Origin: DASSKW01 sp035690065
Lineage (GTDB): Bacteria; Pseudomonadota; Gammaproteobacteria; Natronospirales; REEB76
Reading direction: 5' to 3'
Assembly (NCBI GenBank): GCA_035690065.1
Contig: DASSKW010000059.1
Span: forward strand, 1 to 18,064
Length of the DNA stretch: 18,064 nt
Part shown: positions 1-6,918 of the stretch, one piece after another
Layout: the number at the start of each line of letters is the position of its first letter
Numbering within the stretch: position 1 is the first letter of the stretch
Position numbers and translations under genes: made by a program
The notes under the pieces: generated by a model
The model's input: only the letters and a program-made list of their open reading frames with translations
Database searches by the model: none
What the model was told of the DNA's origin: nothing

Positions 1-142
1 CGAGATGGTGATGCCGGGCGACAACATCAAGATGGTGGTGAGCCTGATCAACCCGATCGCGATGGAAGACGGCTTGCGCTTCGCCATCCGCGAAGGCGGC
101 CGCACCGTCGGTGCCGGCGTCGTCGCCAAGATTATCGAGTAA
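1..142 (+). CDS. tuf: Elongation factor Tu, C-terminal end (partial)
   Basis: The window opens inside this gene. From base 2 the frame reads 46 residues and then TAA at 140-142. It contains the EF-Tu C-terminal beta-barrel stretch MVMPGDNIKMVV, followed by AMEDGLRFAIREGGRTVGAG and the ending VVAKIIE. EF-Tu is the GTPase that carries aminoacyl-tRNA to the ribosomal A site. The visible part is only the end of domain III, so the GTPase motifs lie outside the window. The gene is followed after 6 nt by rpsJ, which suggests one transcript, as at the end of a str operon. Many proteobacteria carry two tuf copies; which copy this is cannot be told here. Confidence 0.97.
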   Translation, partial: EMVMPGDNIKMVVSLINPIAMEDGLRFAIREGGRTVGAGVVAKIIE

Positions 143-148
143 CCAAAC

Positions 149-460
149 ATGTCAACCCAGACAATCCGTATCCGCCTCAAGGCCTTCGATCACCGTCTGA
201 TCGACAAATCCGCGAAAGAGATCGTGGATACCGCGCGTCGCACCGGCGCCCAGGTCAAGGGCCCGATCCCGCTGCCGGTCAAGATGGAGCGCTTCACGAT
301 CCTGGTCTCGCCGCATGCCGACAAGGATGCCCGCGACCAGTACGAGATCCGCACCCACAAGCGCCTGATGGATATCGTGGACCCCACCGACAAGACGGTG
401 GACGCCCTGATGAAGCTGGACCTGCCGGCGGGCGTGGACGTCCAGATCAAGCTGAATTAA
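149..460 (+). CDS. rpsJ: 30S ribosomal protein S10 (NusE)
   Basis: The product has 103 residues, the same length as E. coli S10. It shows the S10 core IRLKAFDHRLID (residues 8-19) and the conserved loop region from RTGAQVKGPIPLP to DQYEIRTHKRL (about residues 31-73). S10 sits in the head of the small subunit and, as NusE, also binds NusB in transcription antitermination complexes. The start ATG at 149 follows the tuf stop by 6 nt with only a weak Shine-Dalgarno sequence, so translation may be coupled to tuf. Unlike the E. coli arrangement, a promoter-containing gap of 168 nt separates rpsJ from rplC, so rpsJ looks transcriptionally grouped with tuf. Confidence 0.98.
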   Translation: MSTQTIRIRLKAFDHRLIDKSAKEIVDTARRTGAQVKGPIPLPVKMERFTILVSPHADKDARDQYEIRTHKRLMDIVDPTDKTVDALMKLDLPAGVDVQIKLN

Positions 461-474
461 ACCCGTTTCCCCTG

Positions 475-502
475 TTGCGGGGGCGGTACAGGCTGGTATA
501 AT
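475..502 (+). promoter_or_regulatory. Predicted sigma-70 promoter upstream of rplC
   Basis: A perfect -10 box TATAAT lies at 497-502. It is preceded by TGG at 494-496, giving an extended -10 element. A -35 candidate TTGCGG (475-480, three of six consensus bases) is 16 nt upstream. Transcription would start near 509 and leave a leader of about 120 nt before rplC. The position, in the only large gap between rpsJ and secY, supports a true operon promoter. No start site has been mapped, so this remains a sequence prediction. Confidence 0.7.
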
Positions 503-508
503 CCCCGG

Positions 509-628
509 CTCCCTGCGGCCCGGTGGGTCTGACCCACCGGGCCGCGAGTTTCCAGGCAGTGCTGACCAATCGAAGTCGGCACGTGAGCAATAGAGCGCGG
601 CCAAGCCGGTCGTGACGAGGAATAGAAG
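509..628 (+). promoter_or_regulatory. Structured 5' leader of the rplC operon, possible autogenous control element
   Basis: Downstream of the predicted start site the leader holds a perfect inverted repeat with 15-bp arms (515-529 and 531-545, one base between). A second hairpin has an 8-bp stem containing one G-T wobble pair (559-566 with 575-582, loop 567-574). A small third stem CGGC/GCCG lies at 598-608. The first stem is followed by only three T residues, so it is a poor simple terminator. In E. coli, ribosomal protein L4 represses its operon through a hairpin-rich leader in front of rpsJ. By position this leader could do the same in front of rplC-rplD, but I see no diagnostic L4-site sequence. 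The Shine-Dalgarno GAGG (617-620) closes the leader. Confidence 0.5.
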
Positions 629-1267
629 ATGAGTATTGGAGTTATCGGTCGCAAATGCGGCATGACTCGCGTTTTCTCCGAAAACGGCGACTCGATTCCC
701 GTGACCGTCATCCAGGTCGAGCCGAACCGCATCACCCAGGTGAAAAGCGCGGACACGGACGGCTATCGGTCCATCCAGGTTACGACGGGCACCCGTCGTG
801 CTACCCGCGTCAACAAAGCGCTGGCAGGCCATTTCGCGAAAGCGGGGACCGGTGCCGGGCGCATCTCGGGCGAATTCCGTCTGACTGACAAGGAAGGGAC
901 GGAGCTGGCGGCAGGCGGCGAGGTCAAGGTGGACGTGTTCCAGGCCGGCCAGAAAGTCGACGTCACCGGCACCAGCATCGGCAAGGGCTTCGCCGGCAAC
1001 ATCAAGCGCAACCATTTCACCATGGGTGATGCCACCCACGGTAATTCGCTGTCACATCGTGCCCCGGGTTCCATCGGCCAGCGCCAGACGCCGGGCCGCG
1101 TGTTCAAGGGCAAGAAGATGGCAGGTCATCTCGGCAACAAGCGCCGCACCGCAGTCAACCTTGAAGTTGTCCGCGTCGATGTAGAGCGCAACCTGTTGCT
1201 GGTCAAGGGTGCCGTACCCGGCGCTGAGGGCGGCAATGTGATTGTCCGTCCGACGACGCGCGCTTAA
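629..1267 (+). CDS. rplC: 50S ribosomal protein L3
   Basis: The product has 212 residues, close to the 209 of E. coli L3. It starts MSIGVIGRKCGMTRVF, typical of proteobacterial L3. The central extension that reaches toward the peptidyl-transferase centre contains GDATHGNSLSHRAPGSIGQRQTPG. Gln151 in GSIGQ corresponds to the glutamine methylated by PrmB in E. coli. L3 is a primary 23S rRNA binder needed early in 50S assembly. The ATG at 629 has GAGG 8 nt upstream. It is the first gene after the predicted promoter and leader, and is followed by rplD after 10 nt. Confidence 0.98.
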   Translation: MSIGVIGRKCGMTRVFSENGDSIPVTVIQVEPNRITQVKSADTDGYRSIQVTTGTRRATRVNKALAGHFAKAGTGAGRISGEFRLTDKEGTELAAGGEVKVDVFQAGQKVDVTGTSIGKGFAGNIKRNHFTMGDATHGNSLSHRAPGSIGQRQTPGRVFKGKKMAGHLGNKRRTAVNLEVVRVDVERNLLLVKGAVPGAEGGNVIVRPTTRA

Positions 1268-1277
1268 GGAGGGCGGA

Positions 1278-1883
1278 ATGGAATTGCAATTGCACAACAA
1301 GAAAGACGCCGTGACCCTCTCGGACACGACGTTCAGTCGCGAATTCAACGAAGCCCTGGTGCACCAGGTGGTCGTCGCCTACATGGCCGGCGGCCGTGCC
1401 GGCACCAAGGCACAGAAGACCCGCGCACAGGTACGCGGCGGCGGCAAGAAGCCGTGGGCGCAGAAAGGCGGTGGCCGCGCGCGCGCCGGTTCGATCCGCA
1501 GCCCGTTGTTCCGCGGCGGCGGCAAGAGTTTTGCGGCGGTGACCCGTGATCACAGCCAGAAAGTGAACCGCAAGATGTATCAGGGCGCGATGCGCGCCAT
1601 CGTCTCGGAACTGATCCGCCAGCAGCGCATGGTGGTGTTGCCGGAATTCGCTCTGGAAGCGCCCAAGACCAAGCAGTTGGCCGGCAAGCTCAAGGAACTG
1701 GGTCTTGAGAACGTATTGATCGTCACCGAGCAGGTGGACGAGAAGCTGTATCTGGCTTCCCGCAATCTGCCGTTCGTTGATGTGTGCGATGTGACGGGAC
1801 TCGATCCGGTCAGTCTGATCGGTTACGAGAAGGTGTTGATGACCGTGCCCTCCATCCGTCGTCTCGAGGAGTGGCTGGCATGA
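1278..1883 (+). CDS. rplD: 50S ribosomal protein L4
   Basis: The start ATG at 1278 gives 201 residues, the E. coli length, and is preceded by a strong AAGGAGGG Shine-Dalgarno sequence just after the rplC stop. The frame is open 36 nt further upstream, but that extension overlaps rplC and lacks homology. The protein begins MELQLHN. It has the long basic loop (about residues 44-95, with KPWAQKGGGRARAGS) that lines the exit tunnel; Lys63 matches the position mutated in macrolide-resistant E. coli. L4 binds 23S rRNA and, in E. coli, represses its own operon at transcription and translation. The candidate target here is the leader at 509-628. Its stop overlaps the rplW start by 4 nt. Confidence 0.97.
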   Translation: MELQLHNKKDAVTLSDTTFSREFNEALVHQVVVAYMAGGRAGTKAQKTRAQVRGGGKKPWAQKGGGRARAGSIRSPLFRGGGKSFAAVTRDHSQKVNRKMYQGAMRAIVSELIRQQRMVVLPEFALEAPKTKQLAGKLKELGLENVLIVTEQVDEKLYLASRNLPFVDVCDVTGLDPVSLIGYEKVLMTVPSIRRLEEWLA

Positions 1884-2185
1884 ACATGAATCAGGAAAGA
1901 CTGATGACCGTGCTGCTCGGACCGATCGTGTCCGAGAAGGCCACCCGCGTCACCGAGCAGAGCAACCAGGTGGTGTTCCGCGTACGCCGCGACGCCGACA
2001 AGGATCTGGTGCGCCGTGCAGTCGAGAAGATGTTCGAAGTGAAGGTCGAGCGGGTTCAGATCGTGAACGTGCGCGGCAAGAACAAGCGCTTCGGCCAGCG
2101 GGCCGGGGTGCGCAGCGATTGGAAGAAGGCCTATGTGAGTCTGGCGGAAGGCAGCCAGATCAACATCGTGGGCGATCAGGCCTGA
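1880..2185 (+). CDS. rplW: 50S ribosomal protein L23
   Basis: The ATG at 1880 overlaps the rplD stop in an ATGA arrangement and has GAGGAG (1866-1871) 8 nt upstream, so it is chosen over the ATG at 1886 and the longer open frame upstream. It gives 101 residues; E. coli L23 has 100. The sequence shows the family pattern LLGPIVSEKATR near the N terminus and the C-terminal KNKRFGQRAGVRSDWKKAYV. L23 lies at the exit-tunnel mouth and is the docking site for trigger factor and the signal recognition particle. Translation is probably coupled to rplD. rplB follows after 24 nt. Confidence 0.96.
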   Translation: MNMNQERLMTVLLGPIVSEKATRVTEQSNQVVFRVRRDADKDLVRRAVEKMFEVKVERVQIVNVRGKNKRFGQRAGVRSDWKKAYVSLAEGSQINIVGDQA

Positions 2186-2209
2186 GCTTGAGCCACGAGG
2201 AATAACGCT

Positions 2210-3037
2210 ATGTCACTGAAAAAATCCAGACCGACTTCGCCAGGACGCCGTTTCGTCGTCACGGTCGAGACTCCGGGCCTGCACAAGGGTGCGCCGCATG
2301 CGCCGCTGCTCGAAAAGCAGAGCCGTAACGGCGGGCGCAACAATGCCGGTCGTATCACCACCCGGCATCAGGGCGGCGGTCACAAGCAACACTACCGTTT
2401 GGTCGATTTCAAGCGCGACAAGGACAACATCCCGGCGCGCGTGGAGCGTATCGAATACGATCCGAACCGGACTGCACACATCGCACTGGTGTTGTACAAG
2501 GATGGCGAGCGTCGTTACATCATTGCTCCCAAGGGTATCGAGGCCGGTCAGGAGATCCAGTCCGGCAGCCACGCACCGATCAAGACTGGCAACACGTTGC
2601 CGTTGCGCAATATCCCGATGGGCACCCAGCTGCATTGCATCGAGATGCAGCCCGGCAAGGGCGCGCAGCTTGCCCGCAGCGCCGGTACTTCGGTGCAGCT
2701 GGTGGCGCGTGAAGGCGCTTACGCCACGGTCCGGTTGCGTTCCGGCGAGATGCGCAAGATACATGTCGATTGCCGCGCCACCATCGGCGAGGTGAGTAAC
2801 AGCGAACATAACCTGCGTTCGTATGGCAAGGCCGGCGCCCGTCGCCACCTGGGCGTTCGCCCGACCGTACGCGGCGTGGTGATGAACCCGATAGACCATC
2901 CGCACGGCGGTGGTGAAGGCAAGACTTCCGGCGGCCGGCATCCGGTCTCGCCGTGGGGTCAGCCCACCAAGGGTTACAAGACGCGCGCCAACAAGCGCAC
3001 CGACAACATGATCGTCCGTCGCCGCAAGGCGAAGTAA
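2210..3037 (+). CDS. rplB: 50S ribosomal protein L2
   Basis: The product has 275 residues, against 273 in E. coli. The oligonucleotide-binding-like N-terminal part includes GGRNNAGRITTRHQGGGHKQ (about residues 44-63). The C-terminal part includes MNPIDHPHGGGEG, with His230 and His232 in the segment that approaches the peptidyl-transferase centre. The end is NKRTDNMIVRRRKAK. L2 is one of the most conserved 50S proteins and is needed for subunit association and peptidyl transfer. The start has GAGG upstream (CCACGAGGAATAACGCT). The 44-nt gap to rpsS is slightly AT-rich but shows no convincing promoter. Confidence 0.98.
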   Translation: MSLKKSRPTSPGRRFVVTVETPGLHKGAPHAPLLEKQSRNGGRNNAGRITTRHQGGGHKQHYRLVDFKRDKDNIPARVERIEYDPNRTAHIALVLYKDGERRYIIAPKGIEAGQEIQSGSHAPIKTGNTLPLRNIPMGTQLHCIEMQPGKGAQLARSAGTSVQLVAREGAYATVRLRSGEMRKIHVDCRATIGEVSNSEHNLRSYGKAGARRHLGVRPTVRGVVMNPIDHPHGGGEGKTSGGRHPVSPWGQPTKGYKTRANKRTDNMIVRRRKAK

Positions 3038-3081
3038 TCGGATTTTTGGAAAGTTGAACATTATTTATCGAGGTTTGCGAC

Positions 3082-3363
3082 GTGCCACGTTCGATTCGTA
3101 AAGGTCCGTTCATCGACCCGCATCTGGCCAGGAAGGTTGAGTCTGCGGTGGCGAGTAACAACAAGCGTCCCATCAAGACCTGGTCGCGCCGTTCCATGGT
3201 GACGCCGGAGATGGTGGGTCTGACGATCGCGGTGCACAACGGCCGCCAGCATGTGCCGGTGTTGATCAGCGAGAACATGGTCGGGCACAAGCTCGGCGAG
3301 TTTTCGCACACTCGCATGTTCAAAGGCCACGGCGCTCGCAAGACCGTCGAAGCGCCCAAGTAA
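3082..3363 (+). CDS. rpsS: 30S ribosomal protein S19
   Basis: The start codon is GTG at 3082, with GAGG at 3070-3073, 8 nt upstream. It begins MPRSIRKGPFIDPHL, the universal S19 N terminus, which fixes this rare start. The length is 93 residues (92 in E. coli). The conserved stretch HNGRQHVPVLISENMVGHKL and the ending FSHTRMFKGHGARK are present. S19 sits in the 30S head beside S13, touching the A-site finger and P-site tRNA region. rplV follows after 12 nt. Confidence 0.97.
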   Translation: MPRSIRKGPFIDPHLARKVESAVASNNKRPIKTWSRRSMVTPEMVGLTIAVHNGRQHVPVLISENMVGHKLGEFSHTRMFKGHGARKTVEAPK

Positions 3364-3375
3364 GGAGTCGGTGAC

Positions 3376-3708
3376 ATGCAGGTAGCGGCAAAACACAGAT
3401 TCGCGCGCATCTCCGCGCAGAAAGCCCGGCTGGTCGCGGATCAGATCCGTGGCAAGCAGGTCGGCCAGGCCCTCAAGTTGCTGGAGTTCAGCCCCAAGAA
3501 GGCTGCGGTCCTGTTCAAGAAGGTTCTCGAGTCCGCGATCGCCAATGCCGAGCACAACAACGGTGCCGACATCGACGAGCTCAAGGTCGCGACCGTGATG
3601 GTGGACGAAGGTCCGCACATGAAGCGCTGGATGGCTCGTGCCAAGGGCCGTGGTGCACAGATTCTCAAACGTACCAGTCACATCACTGTGACTGTGGCAG
3701 ACGAGTAA
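3376..3708 (+). CDS. rplV: 50S ribosomal protein L22
   Basis: The 110-residue length equals E. coli L22. The N terminus MQVAAKHRFARISAQKARLV and the long beta-hairpin region (about residues 79-103, with GPHMKRWMARAKGRG) are typical. The hairpin lines the exit tunnel next to L4, where macrolides and nascent stalling peptides act. The start ATG at 3376 follows the rpsS stop by 12 nt and has a TAAGGAG Shine-Dalgarno sequence overlapping that stop. rpsC follows after 10 nt. Confidence 0.98.
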   Translation: MQVAAKHRFARISAQKARLVADQIRGKQVGQALKLLEFSPKKAAVLFKKVLESAIANAEHNNGADIDELKVATVMVDEGPHMKRWMARAKGRGAQILKRTSHITVTVADE

Positions 3709-3718
3709 GGACGGGCGC

Positions 3719-4423
3719 ATGGGTCAGAAAGTCAATCCGGTAGGTTTCCGTCTCGGCATCGCGTCGGACTGGAACTCGAAGTGGTTCGCTTCCAAGGGTC
3801 TGTATGCACAGAACCTGTTAAGCGACATCAAGGTGCGTGAGTTCCTGAAGAAGAAACTCGCGCAGGCTTCGGTGAGCCGCATCGAGATCAAGCGTCCCGC
3901 CAAGAAGGCGCACATCACCATCCATACGGCGCGTCCGGGCGTGGTGATCGGCAAGAAAGGCGAGGATATCGACGCCCTGCGCAAACAGATCATCGCGATG
4001 ATGCCGGGCGTGGACGTGGATGTGTCGATCGAGGAAATCCGCAAGCCGGAACTTGACGCTTACCTGGTCGCCGAAGGTATTGCGCAGCAGCTGGAGCGCC
4101 GCATCATGTTCCGCCGCGCCATGAAGCGTGCAGTGCAGAACACCATGCGTCTCGGTGCGCTCGGTATCAAGGTGCGGGTGTCGGGCCGTCTCAACGGTTC
4201 CGAGATCGCGCGCAGTGAGCAATACCGCGAAGGTCGGGTGCCGTTGCATACCCTGCGCGCGGATATCGATTACGGGTTCGCCGAAGCCTCCACCACCTAC
4301 GGCGTGATCGGCGTCAAGGTCTGGATCTTCAAGGGCGAAGTGTTGGATGCGAGTGAACTGGGCGCGGGTCGTGACACGGCCGGCGACAAAAAATCCGGAG
4401 TGAAGGCAGATGCTGCAGCCTAA
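3719..4423 (+). CDS. rpsC: 30S ribosomal protein S3
   Basis: The product has 234 residues, against 233 in E. coli. It opens MGQKVNPVGFRLGI. It contains a type II KH RNA-binding domain with the GKKG loop at residues 78-81 (PGVVIGKKGEDI), and then the C-terminal S3 domain. Arg132, Arg133 and Lys136 in FRRAMKRAV match residues linked to the mRNA helicase activity of the E. coli ribosome. S3 lies at the mRNA entry channel. The last 14 nt overlap rplP, a sign of translational coupling. Confidence 0.98.
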   Translation: MGQKVNPVGFRLGIASDWNSKWFASKGLYAQNLLSDIKVREFLKKKLAQASVSRIEIKRPAKKAHITIHTARPGVVIGKKGEDIDALRKQIIAMMPGVDVDVSIEEIRKPELDAYLVAEGIAQQLERRIMFRRAMKRAVQNTMRLGALGIKVRVSGRLNGSEIARSEQYREGRVPLHTLRADIDYGFAEASTTYGVIGVKVWIFKGEVLDASELGAGRDTAGDKKSGVKADAAA

Positions 4424-4823
4424 ACGTACCAAGTTCCGCAAGCAGTTCAAGGGCCACAACCGAGGTCTGGCGCAGTCTGGTAACAGCGTCGCTTTCGGTG
4501 AATATGGCCTCAAGGCTACCGAACGCGGCCGTATCACTGCCCGCCAGATCGAGGCAGCACGTCGTGCCATGACCCGCTTCGTGAAGCGTGGCGGCAAGAT
4601 CTGGATCCGGGTGTTCCCGGACGTACCGGTCACCAAGAAGCCGCTCGAAGTGCGTATGGGTAAAGGCAAGGGTGGCGTCGAGTACTGGGTAGCCAAGGTG
4701 CAGCCCGGTTCGGTGTTGTACGAGATGGAAGGCGTGGACGAAGCGACTGCACGCGAGGCATTCCGCCTGGCTGCTGCCAAGTTGCCGGTGCTCACGACAT
4801 TCGTGAATCGAGTGGTGATGTGA
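4410..4823 (+). CDS. rplP: 50S ribosomal protein L16
   Basis: The product has 137 residues (136 in E. coli) and starts MLQPKRTKFRKQFKGHNRG, which fixes the ATG inside the end of rpsC. GGAG at 4397-4400 within rpsC provides the ribosome binding site. Arg82 in VRMGKGKGG corresponds to E. coli Arg81, the arginine hydroxylated by the oxygenase YcfD/RoxA. L16 helps position tRNA in the A site and is added late in 50S assembly. The stop TGA shares a base with the rpmC start (TGATG). Confidence 0.98.
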   Translation: MLQPKRTKFRKQFKGHNRGLAQSGNSVAFGEYGLKATERGRITARQIEAARRAMTRFVKRGGKIWIRVFPDVPVTKKPLEVRMGKGKGGVEYWVAKVQPGSVLYEMEGVDEATAREAFRLAAAKLPVLTTFVNRVVM

Positions 4824-5023
4824 TGGAAGTTAAAGAACTGCGCAACAAGACTGACAAGCAACTGCGCGAAGAACTGATCGCCCTGCGCAAGGAGCAGTTC
4901 AACCTGCGCATGCAGCATGCCGCCGGACAGATGCCGCGCGCGCATCAGATCCAGGCCGCGCGCAAGAACATCGCACGCGTGAAGACGGTGCTCGCCGAGA
5001 AGGCGAAGGCAGGCAGTAAATGA
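4823..5023 (+). CDS. rpmC: 50S ribosomal protein L29
   Basis: The ATG at 4823 gives 66 residues; E. coli L29 has 63. A GTG one codon earlier is possible but less likely. The sequence begins MEVKELRNKTDKQLREELIA and contains RKEQFNLRMQHAAGQ, matching the two long antiparallel helices of L29. The protein sits by L23 at the tunnel exit. The gene shares one base with rplP and overlaps rpsQ by 4 nt (ATGA), so the three are likely translated by re-initiation. Confidence 0.97.
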   Translation: MEVKELRNKTDKQLREELIALRKEQFNLRMQHAAGQMPRAHQIQAARKNIARVKTVLAEKAKAGSK

Positions 5024-5298
5024 GCGAAGAAAAAGTTTCCCGTACGCTGACCGGCAAAGTGGTCAGCAACAAGATGGACAAGACCATCACCGTATCCGTG
5101 GAGCGCGTCGAGACGCACCCCATGTACGGCAAGATCATGCGCCGCCGTTCCAAGATCAAGGCGCACGATGAACAGAATACCTGTCAGGAAGGCGACACCG
5201 TCGTCATCCGGCAATGCCGTCCGCTGTCCCGGCACAAATCCTGGACACTGGTCGAAATCGTGCAACGTGCCGCGGGCGAAACCCGCGCCGCGTCGTAA
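5020..5298 (+). CDS. rpsQ: 30S ribosomal protein S17
   Basis: The product has 92 residues (84 in E. coli). It has the OB-fold signature LTGKVVSNKMDKTITVSVER near the N terminus, then HPMYGKIMRRRSKIKAHDE and GDTVVIRQCRPLSRHKSW. A short extra tail (AAGETRAAS) follows the conserved domain and is the only unusual part. S17 binds the 16S 5' domain early in assembly. In E. coli this gene ends the S10 operon. Here rplN follows after only 21 nt with no promoter visible, so the S10 and spc blocks are probably one unit. Confidence 0.97.
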   Translation: MSEEKVSRTLTGKVVSNKMDKTITVSVERVETHPMYGKIMRRRSKIKAHDEQNTCQEGDTVVIRQCRPLSRHKSWTLVEIVQRAAGETRAAS

Positions 5299-5319
5299 TC
5301 GTAGCGAGAGGATTGAGTC

Positions 5320-5688
5320 ATGATCCAGGTGCGTACCGTACTCAACGCCGCCGACAACAGCGGCGCACGCAGCCTCAAGTGCATCAAGGTGCTGGGCGGT
5401 TCCAAACGCCGTTATGCGCGTATCGGTGACGTGATCAAGGTCAGCATCGGTGACGCGATCCCGCGCGGCAAGGTCAAGAAGGGCGAGGTCTACAACGCCG
5501 TGGTGGTGCGTACCCGCAGTGGCGTGCGCCGTACCGATGGCTCGTTGATCAAGTTCGACGGCAATGCCGCGGTGTTGTTGAACAGCAAGCTGGAACCCAT
5601 CGGCACCCGTATCTTCGGACCGGTGACTCGTGAACTGCGTAACGAGCGGTTCATGCGCATCATTTCACTGGCGCCAGAAGTCCTGTAA
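5320..5688 (+). CDS. rplN: 50S ribosomal protein L14
   Basis: The product has 122 residues (123 in E. coli), starting MIQVRTVLNAADNSGARSLK, the canonical L14 N terminus. The signature region around GEVYNAVVVRTRSGVRRTDG (about residues 55-74) and the end FMRIISLAPEVL are present. L14 forms intersubunit bridges with 16S rRNA and is the binding site of the silencing factor RsfS. It is the first gene of the spc operon in E. coli. The Shine-Dalgarno sequence is GAGAGGA, just after the rpsQ stop. Confidence 0.98.
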   Translation: MIQVRTVLNAADNSGARSLKCIKVLGGSKRRYARIGDVIKVSIGDAIPRGKVKKGEVYNAVVVRTRSGVRRTDGSLIKFDGNAAVLLNSKLEPIGTRIFGPVTRELRNERFMRIISLAPEVL

Positions 5689-5706
5689 GCGCCGGGAGTA
5701 GAGACT

Positions 5707-6024
5707 ATGCAACGCATCAAGAAAGGCGACGAAGTGGTGGTCATCACCGGCAAGGATAAAGGCCGGCGTGGTGCCGTGCTCAAGGTGCTGGAGAACGACC
5801 GCATCATCGTCGAGAACGTGAACATGGCGAAGAAGCACACCCGGCCGAACCCGAACGCGGGCGTGACCGGTGGCATCATCGAAAAGGAAATGCCGATCCA
5901 GTTGTCCAACGTCATGCTGTTCAATCCGGTGACGAAGAAGGGCGACCGGGTCGGTTTCCGCAAGCTGGAAGATGGTCGCCAAGTGCGCTTCTTCCGTTCC
6001 AACAAAGAAGTGGTTGACGTCTGA
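5707..6024 (+). CDS. rplX: 50S ribosomal protein L24
   Basis: The product has 105 residues (104 in E. coli). A KOW motif occupies about residues 3-33, with KKGDEVVVITGKDKGRRG. NVNMAKKHTRPNPNAGVTGG and SNVMLFNP follow, all typical of bacterial L24. The protein nucleates 50S assembly by binding the 5' end of 23S rRNA and later sits beside the exit tunnel. GGGAGTAGAG upstream of the ATG serves as ribosome binding site. In E. coli the S8 repressor binds the mRNA at the following junction with rplE; the 11-nt gap here is too short to judge that by eye. Confidence 0.98.
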   Translation: MQRIKKGDEVVVITGKDKGRRGAVLKVLENDRIIVENVNMAKKHTRPNPNAGVTGGIIEKEMPIQLSNVMLFNPVTKKGDRVGFRKLEDGRQVRFFRSNKEVVDV

Positions 6025-6035
6025 GGGCGGCTGGT

Positions 6036-6575
6036 ATGGCAAGGTTGCAACAATTTTACCGGGAAACCGTGGTGCCGAAGCTGAGCGAACGCTTCGCCTA
6101 CAAGAACCCGATGCAGGTGCCGCGCATCACCAAGATCACGCTCAACATGGGCGTGGGCGAGGCGACTGCGGACAAGAAAGTCATGGAGAACGCAGTCGCG
6201 GACATGACCAAGATCGCTGGCCAGCAGCCGGTGGTGACCAAGGCCCGCAAGTCGATCGCGACCTTCAAGATCCGCGAGGATTACCCGGTGGGCTGCAAGG
6301 TCACGCTGCGCCGCGAACAGATGTATGAATTCCTGGATCGCCTGATCAGCATCTCGTTGCCGCGCGTGCGCGACTTCCGTGGCATCAGCGGCCGCTCATT
6401 CGATGGCCGTGGCAATTTCAGCATGGGCGTCAAGGAACAGATCATCTTCCCCGAGATCGAGTACGACAAGATCGACGCGCTCAGGGGCATGGACATCACG
6501 ATCACGACCACGGCCAAGACCGACGAGGAAGCCAAGGCGCTGTTGCAGGCCTTCAACTTCCCGTTCCGTAACTGA
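6036..6575 (+). CDS. rplE: 50S ribosomal protein L5
   Basis: The product has 179 residues, the E. coli length. The L5 signature PRITKITLNMGVGEA lies at about residues 29-43. Further conserved blocks are FKIREDYPVGCKVTLR, DFRGISGRSFDGRGNFSMG and the C-terminal MDITITTTAKTDEEAKALL. L5 binds 5S rRNA together with L18 and L25 in the central protuberance and contacts P-site tRNA. It follows rplX by 11 nt and precedes rpsN by 10 nt. Confidence 0.98.
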   Translation: MARLQQFYRETVVPKLSERFAYKNPMQVPRITKITLNMGVGEATADKKVMENAVADMTKIAGQQPVVTKARKSIATFKIREDYPVGCKVTLRREQMYEFLDRLISISLPRVRDFRGISGRSFDGRGNFSMGVKEQIIFPEIEYDKIDALRGMDITITTTAKTDEEAKALLQAFNFPFRN

Positions 6576-6585
6576 GGACTGACAG

Positions 6586-6891
6586 ATGGCTAAGACATCA
6601 ATGGTGAACCGCGAAGTCAAACGCGCCAAGCTGGCCGCCAAATACGCTGCCAGGCGCGCGGAACTGAAGGCCATCATCTTCGACCTGAACACGGGCGATG
6701 AAGAACGTCATGCCGCAGTCGCGAAACTCGCGTCGTTGCCGCGCGATGGCAGCCCGAGCCGCATGCGTAACCGCTGCAAGCTCACCGGCCGTCCGCACGG
6801 TTTCTACCGCAAGTTCGGCCTGGGGCGCAACAAACTTCGCGAAGCCGCCATGCGCGGCGACGTGCCCGGCCTGACCAAGGCCAGCTGGTAA
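6586..6891 (+). CDS. rpsN: 30S ribosomal protein S14, long zinc-free form
   Basis: The 101-residue length matches E. coli S14. It begins MAKTSMVNREVKRAKLAAKY and ends with the universal RNRCKLTGRPHGFYRKFGLGR and the stretch LREAAMRGDVPGLTKASW. Only one cysteine is present, in RNRCK, so the CxxC...CxxC zinc ribbon of the short S14 type is absent; this is the zinc-independent form. S14 assembles late into the 30S head near S3 and S10. The ribosome binding site is GAGGA shortly after the rplE stop. Confidence 0.98.
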   Translation: MAKTSMVNREVKRAKLAAKYAARRAELKAIIFDLNTGDEERHAAVAKLASLPRDGSPSRMRNRCKLTGRPHGFYRKFGLGRNKLREAAMRGDVPGLTKASW

Positions 6892-6918
6892 TTTTCAACT
6901 GTAAGGATATCGATACCC

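Noticed and set aside
515..551. The rpsJ-rplC hairpin as a rho-independent terminator of tuf-rpsJ
   Set aside because: The stem is followed by GAGTTTCC, with only three T residues. It also lies downstream of the predicted promoter, so a leader or attenuator role fits better, though partial termination is not excluded.
2213..3061. A 282-codon minus-strand open frame opposite rplB
   Set aside because: It is the antisense shadow of L2, which is conserved along its whole length.
3038..3081. A possible promoter in the AT-rich gap between rplB and rpsS
   Set aside because: TTGAAC is present, but no -10 box with correct spacing fits in the remaining bases before the ribosome binding site.
3818..4945. 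A 375-codon minus-strand open frame opposite rpsC and rplP
   Set aside because: It has the same shadow pattern: it lies inside two conserved genes, has no domain, and its length is explained by codon bias of the true genes.
5299..5319. A separate spc-operon promoter before rplN, as in E. coli
   Set aside because: The gap is only 21 nt, mostly ribosome binding site, and no promoter was seen in the end of rpsQ.
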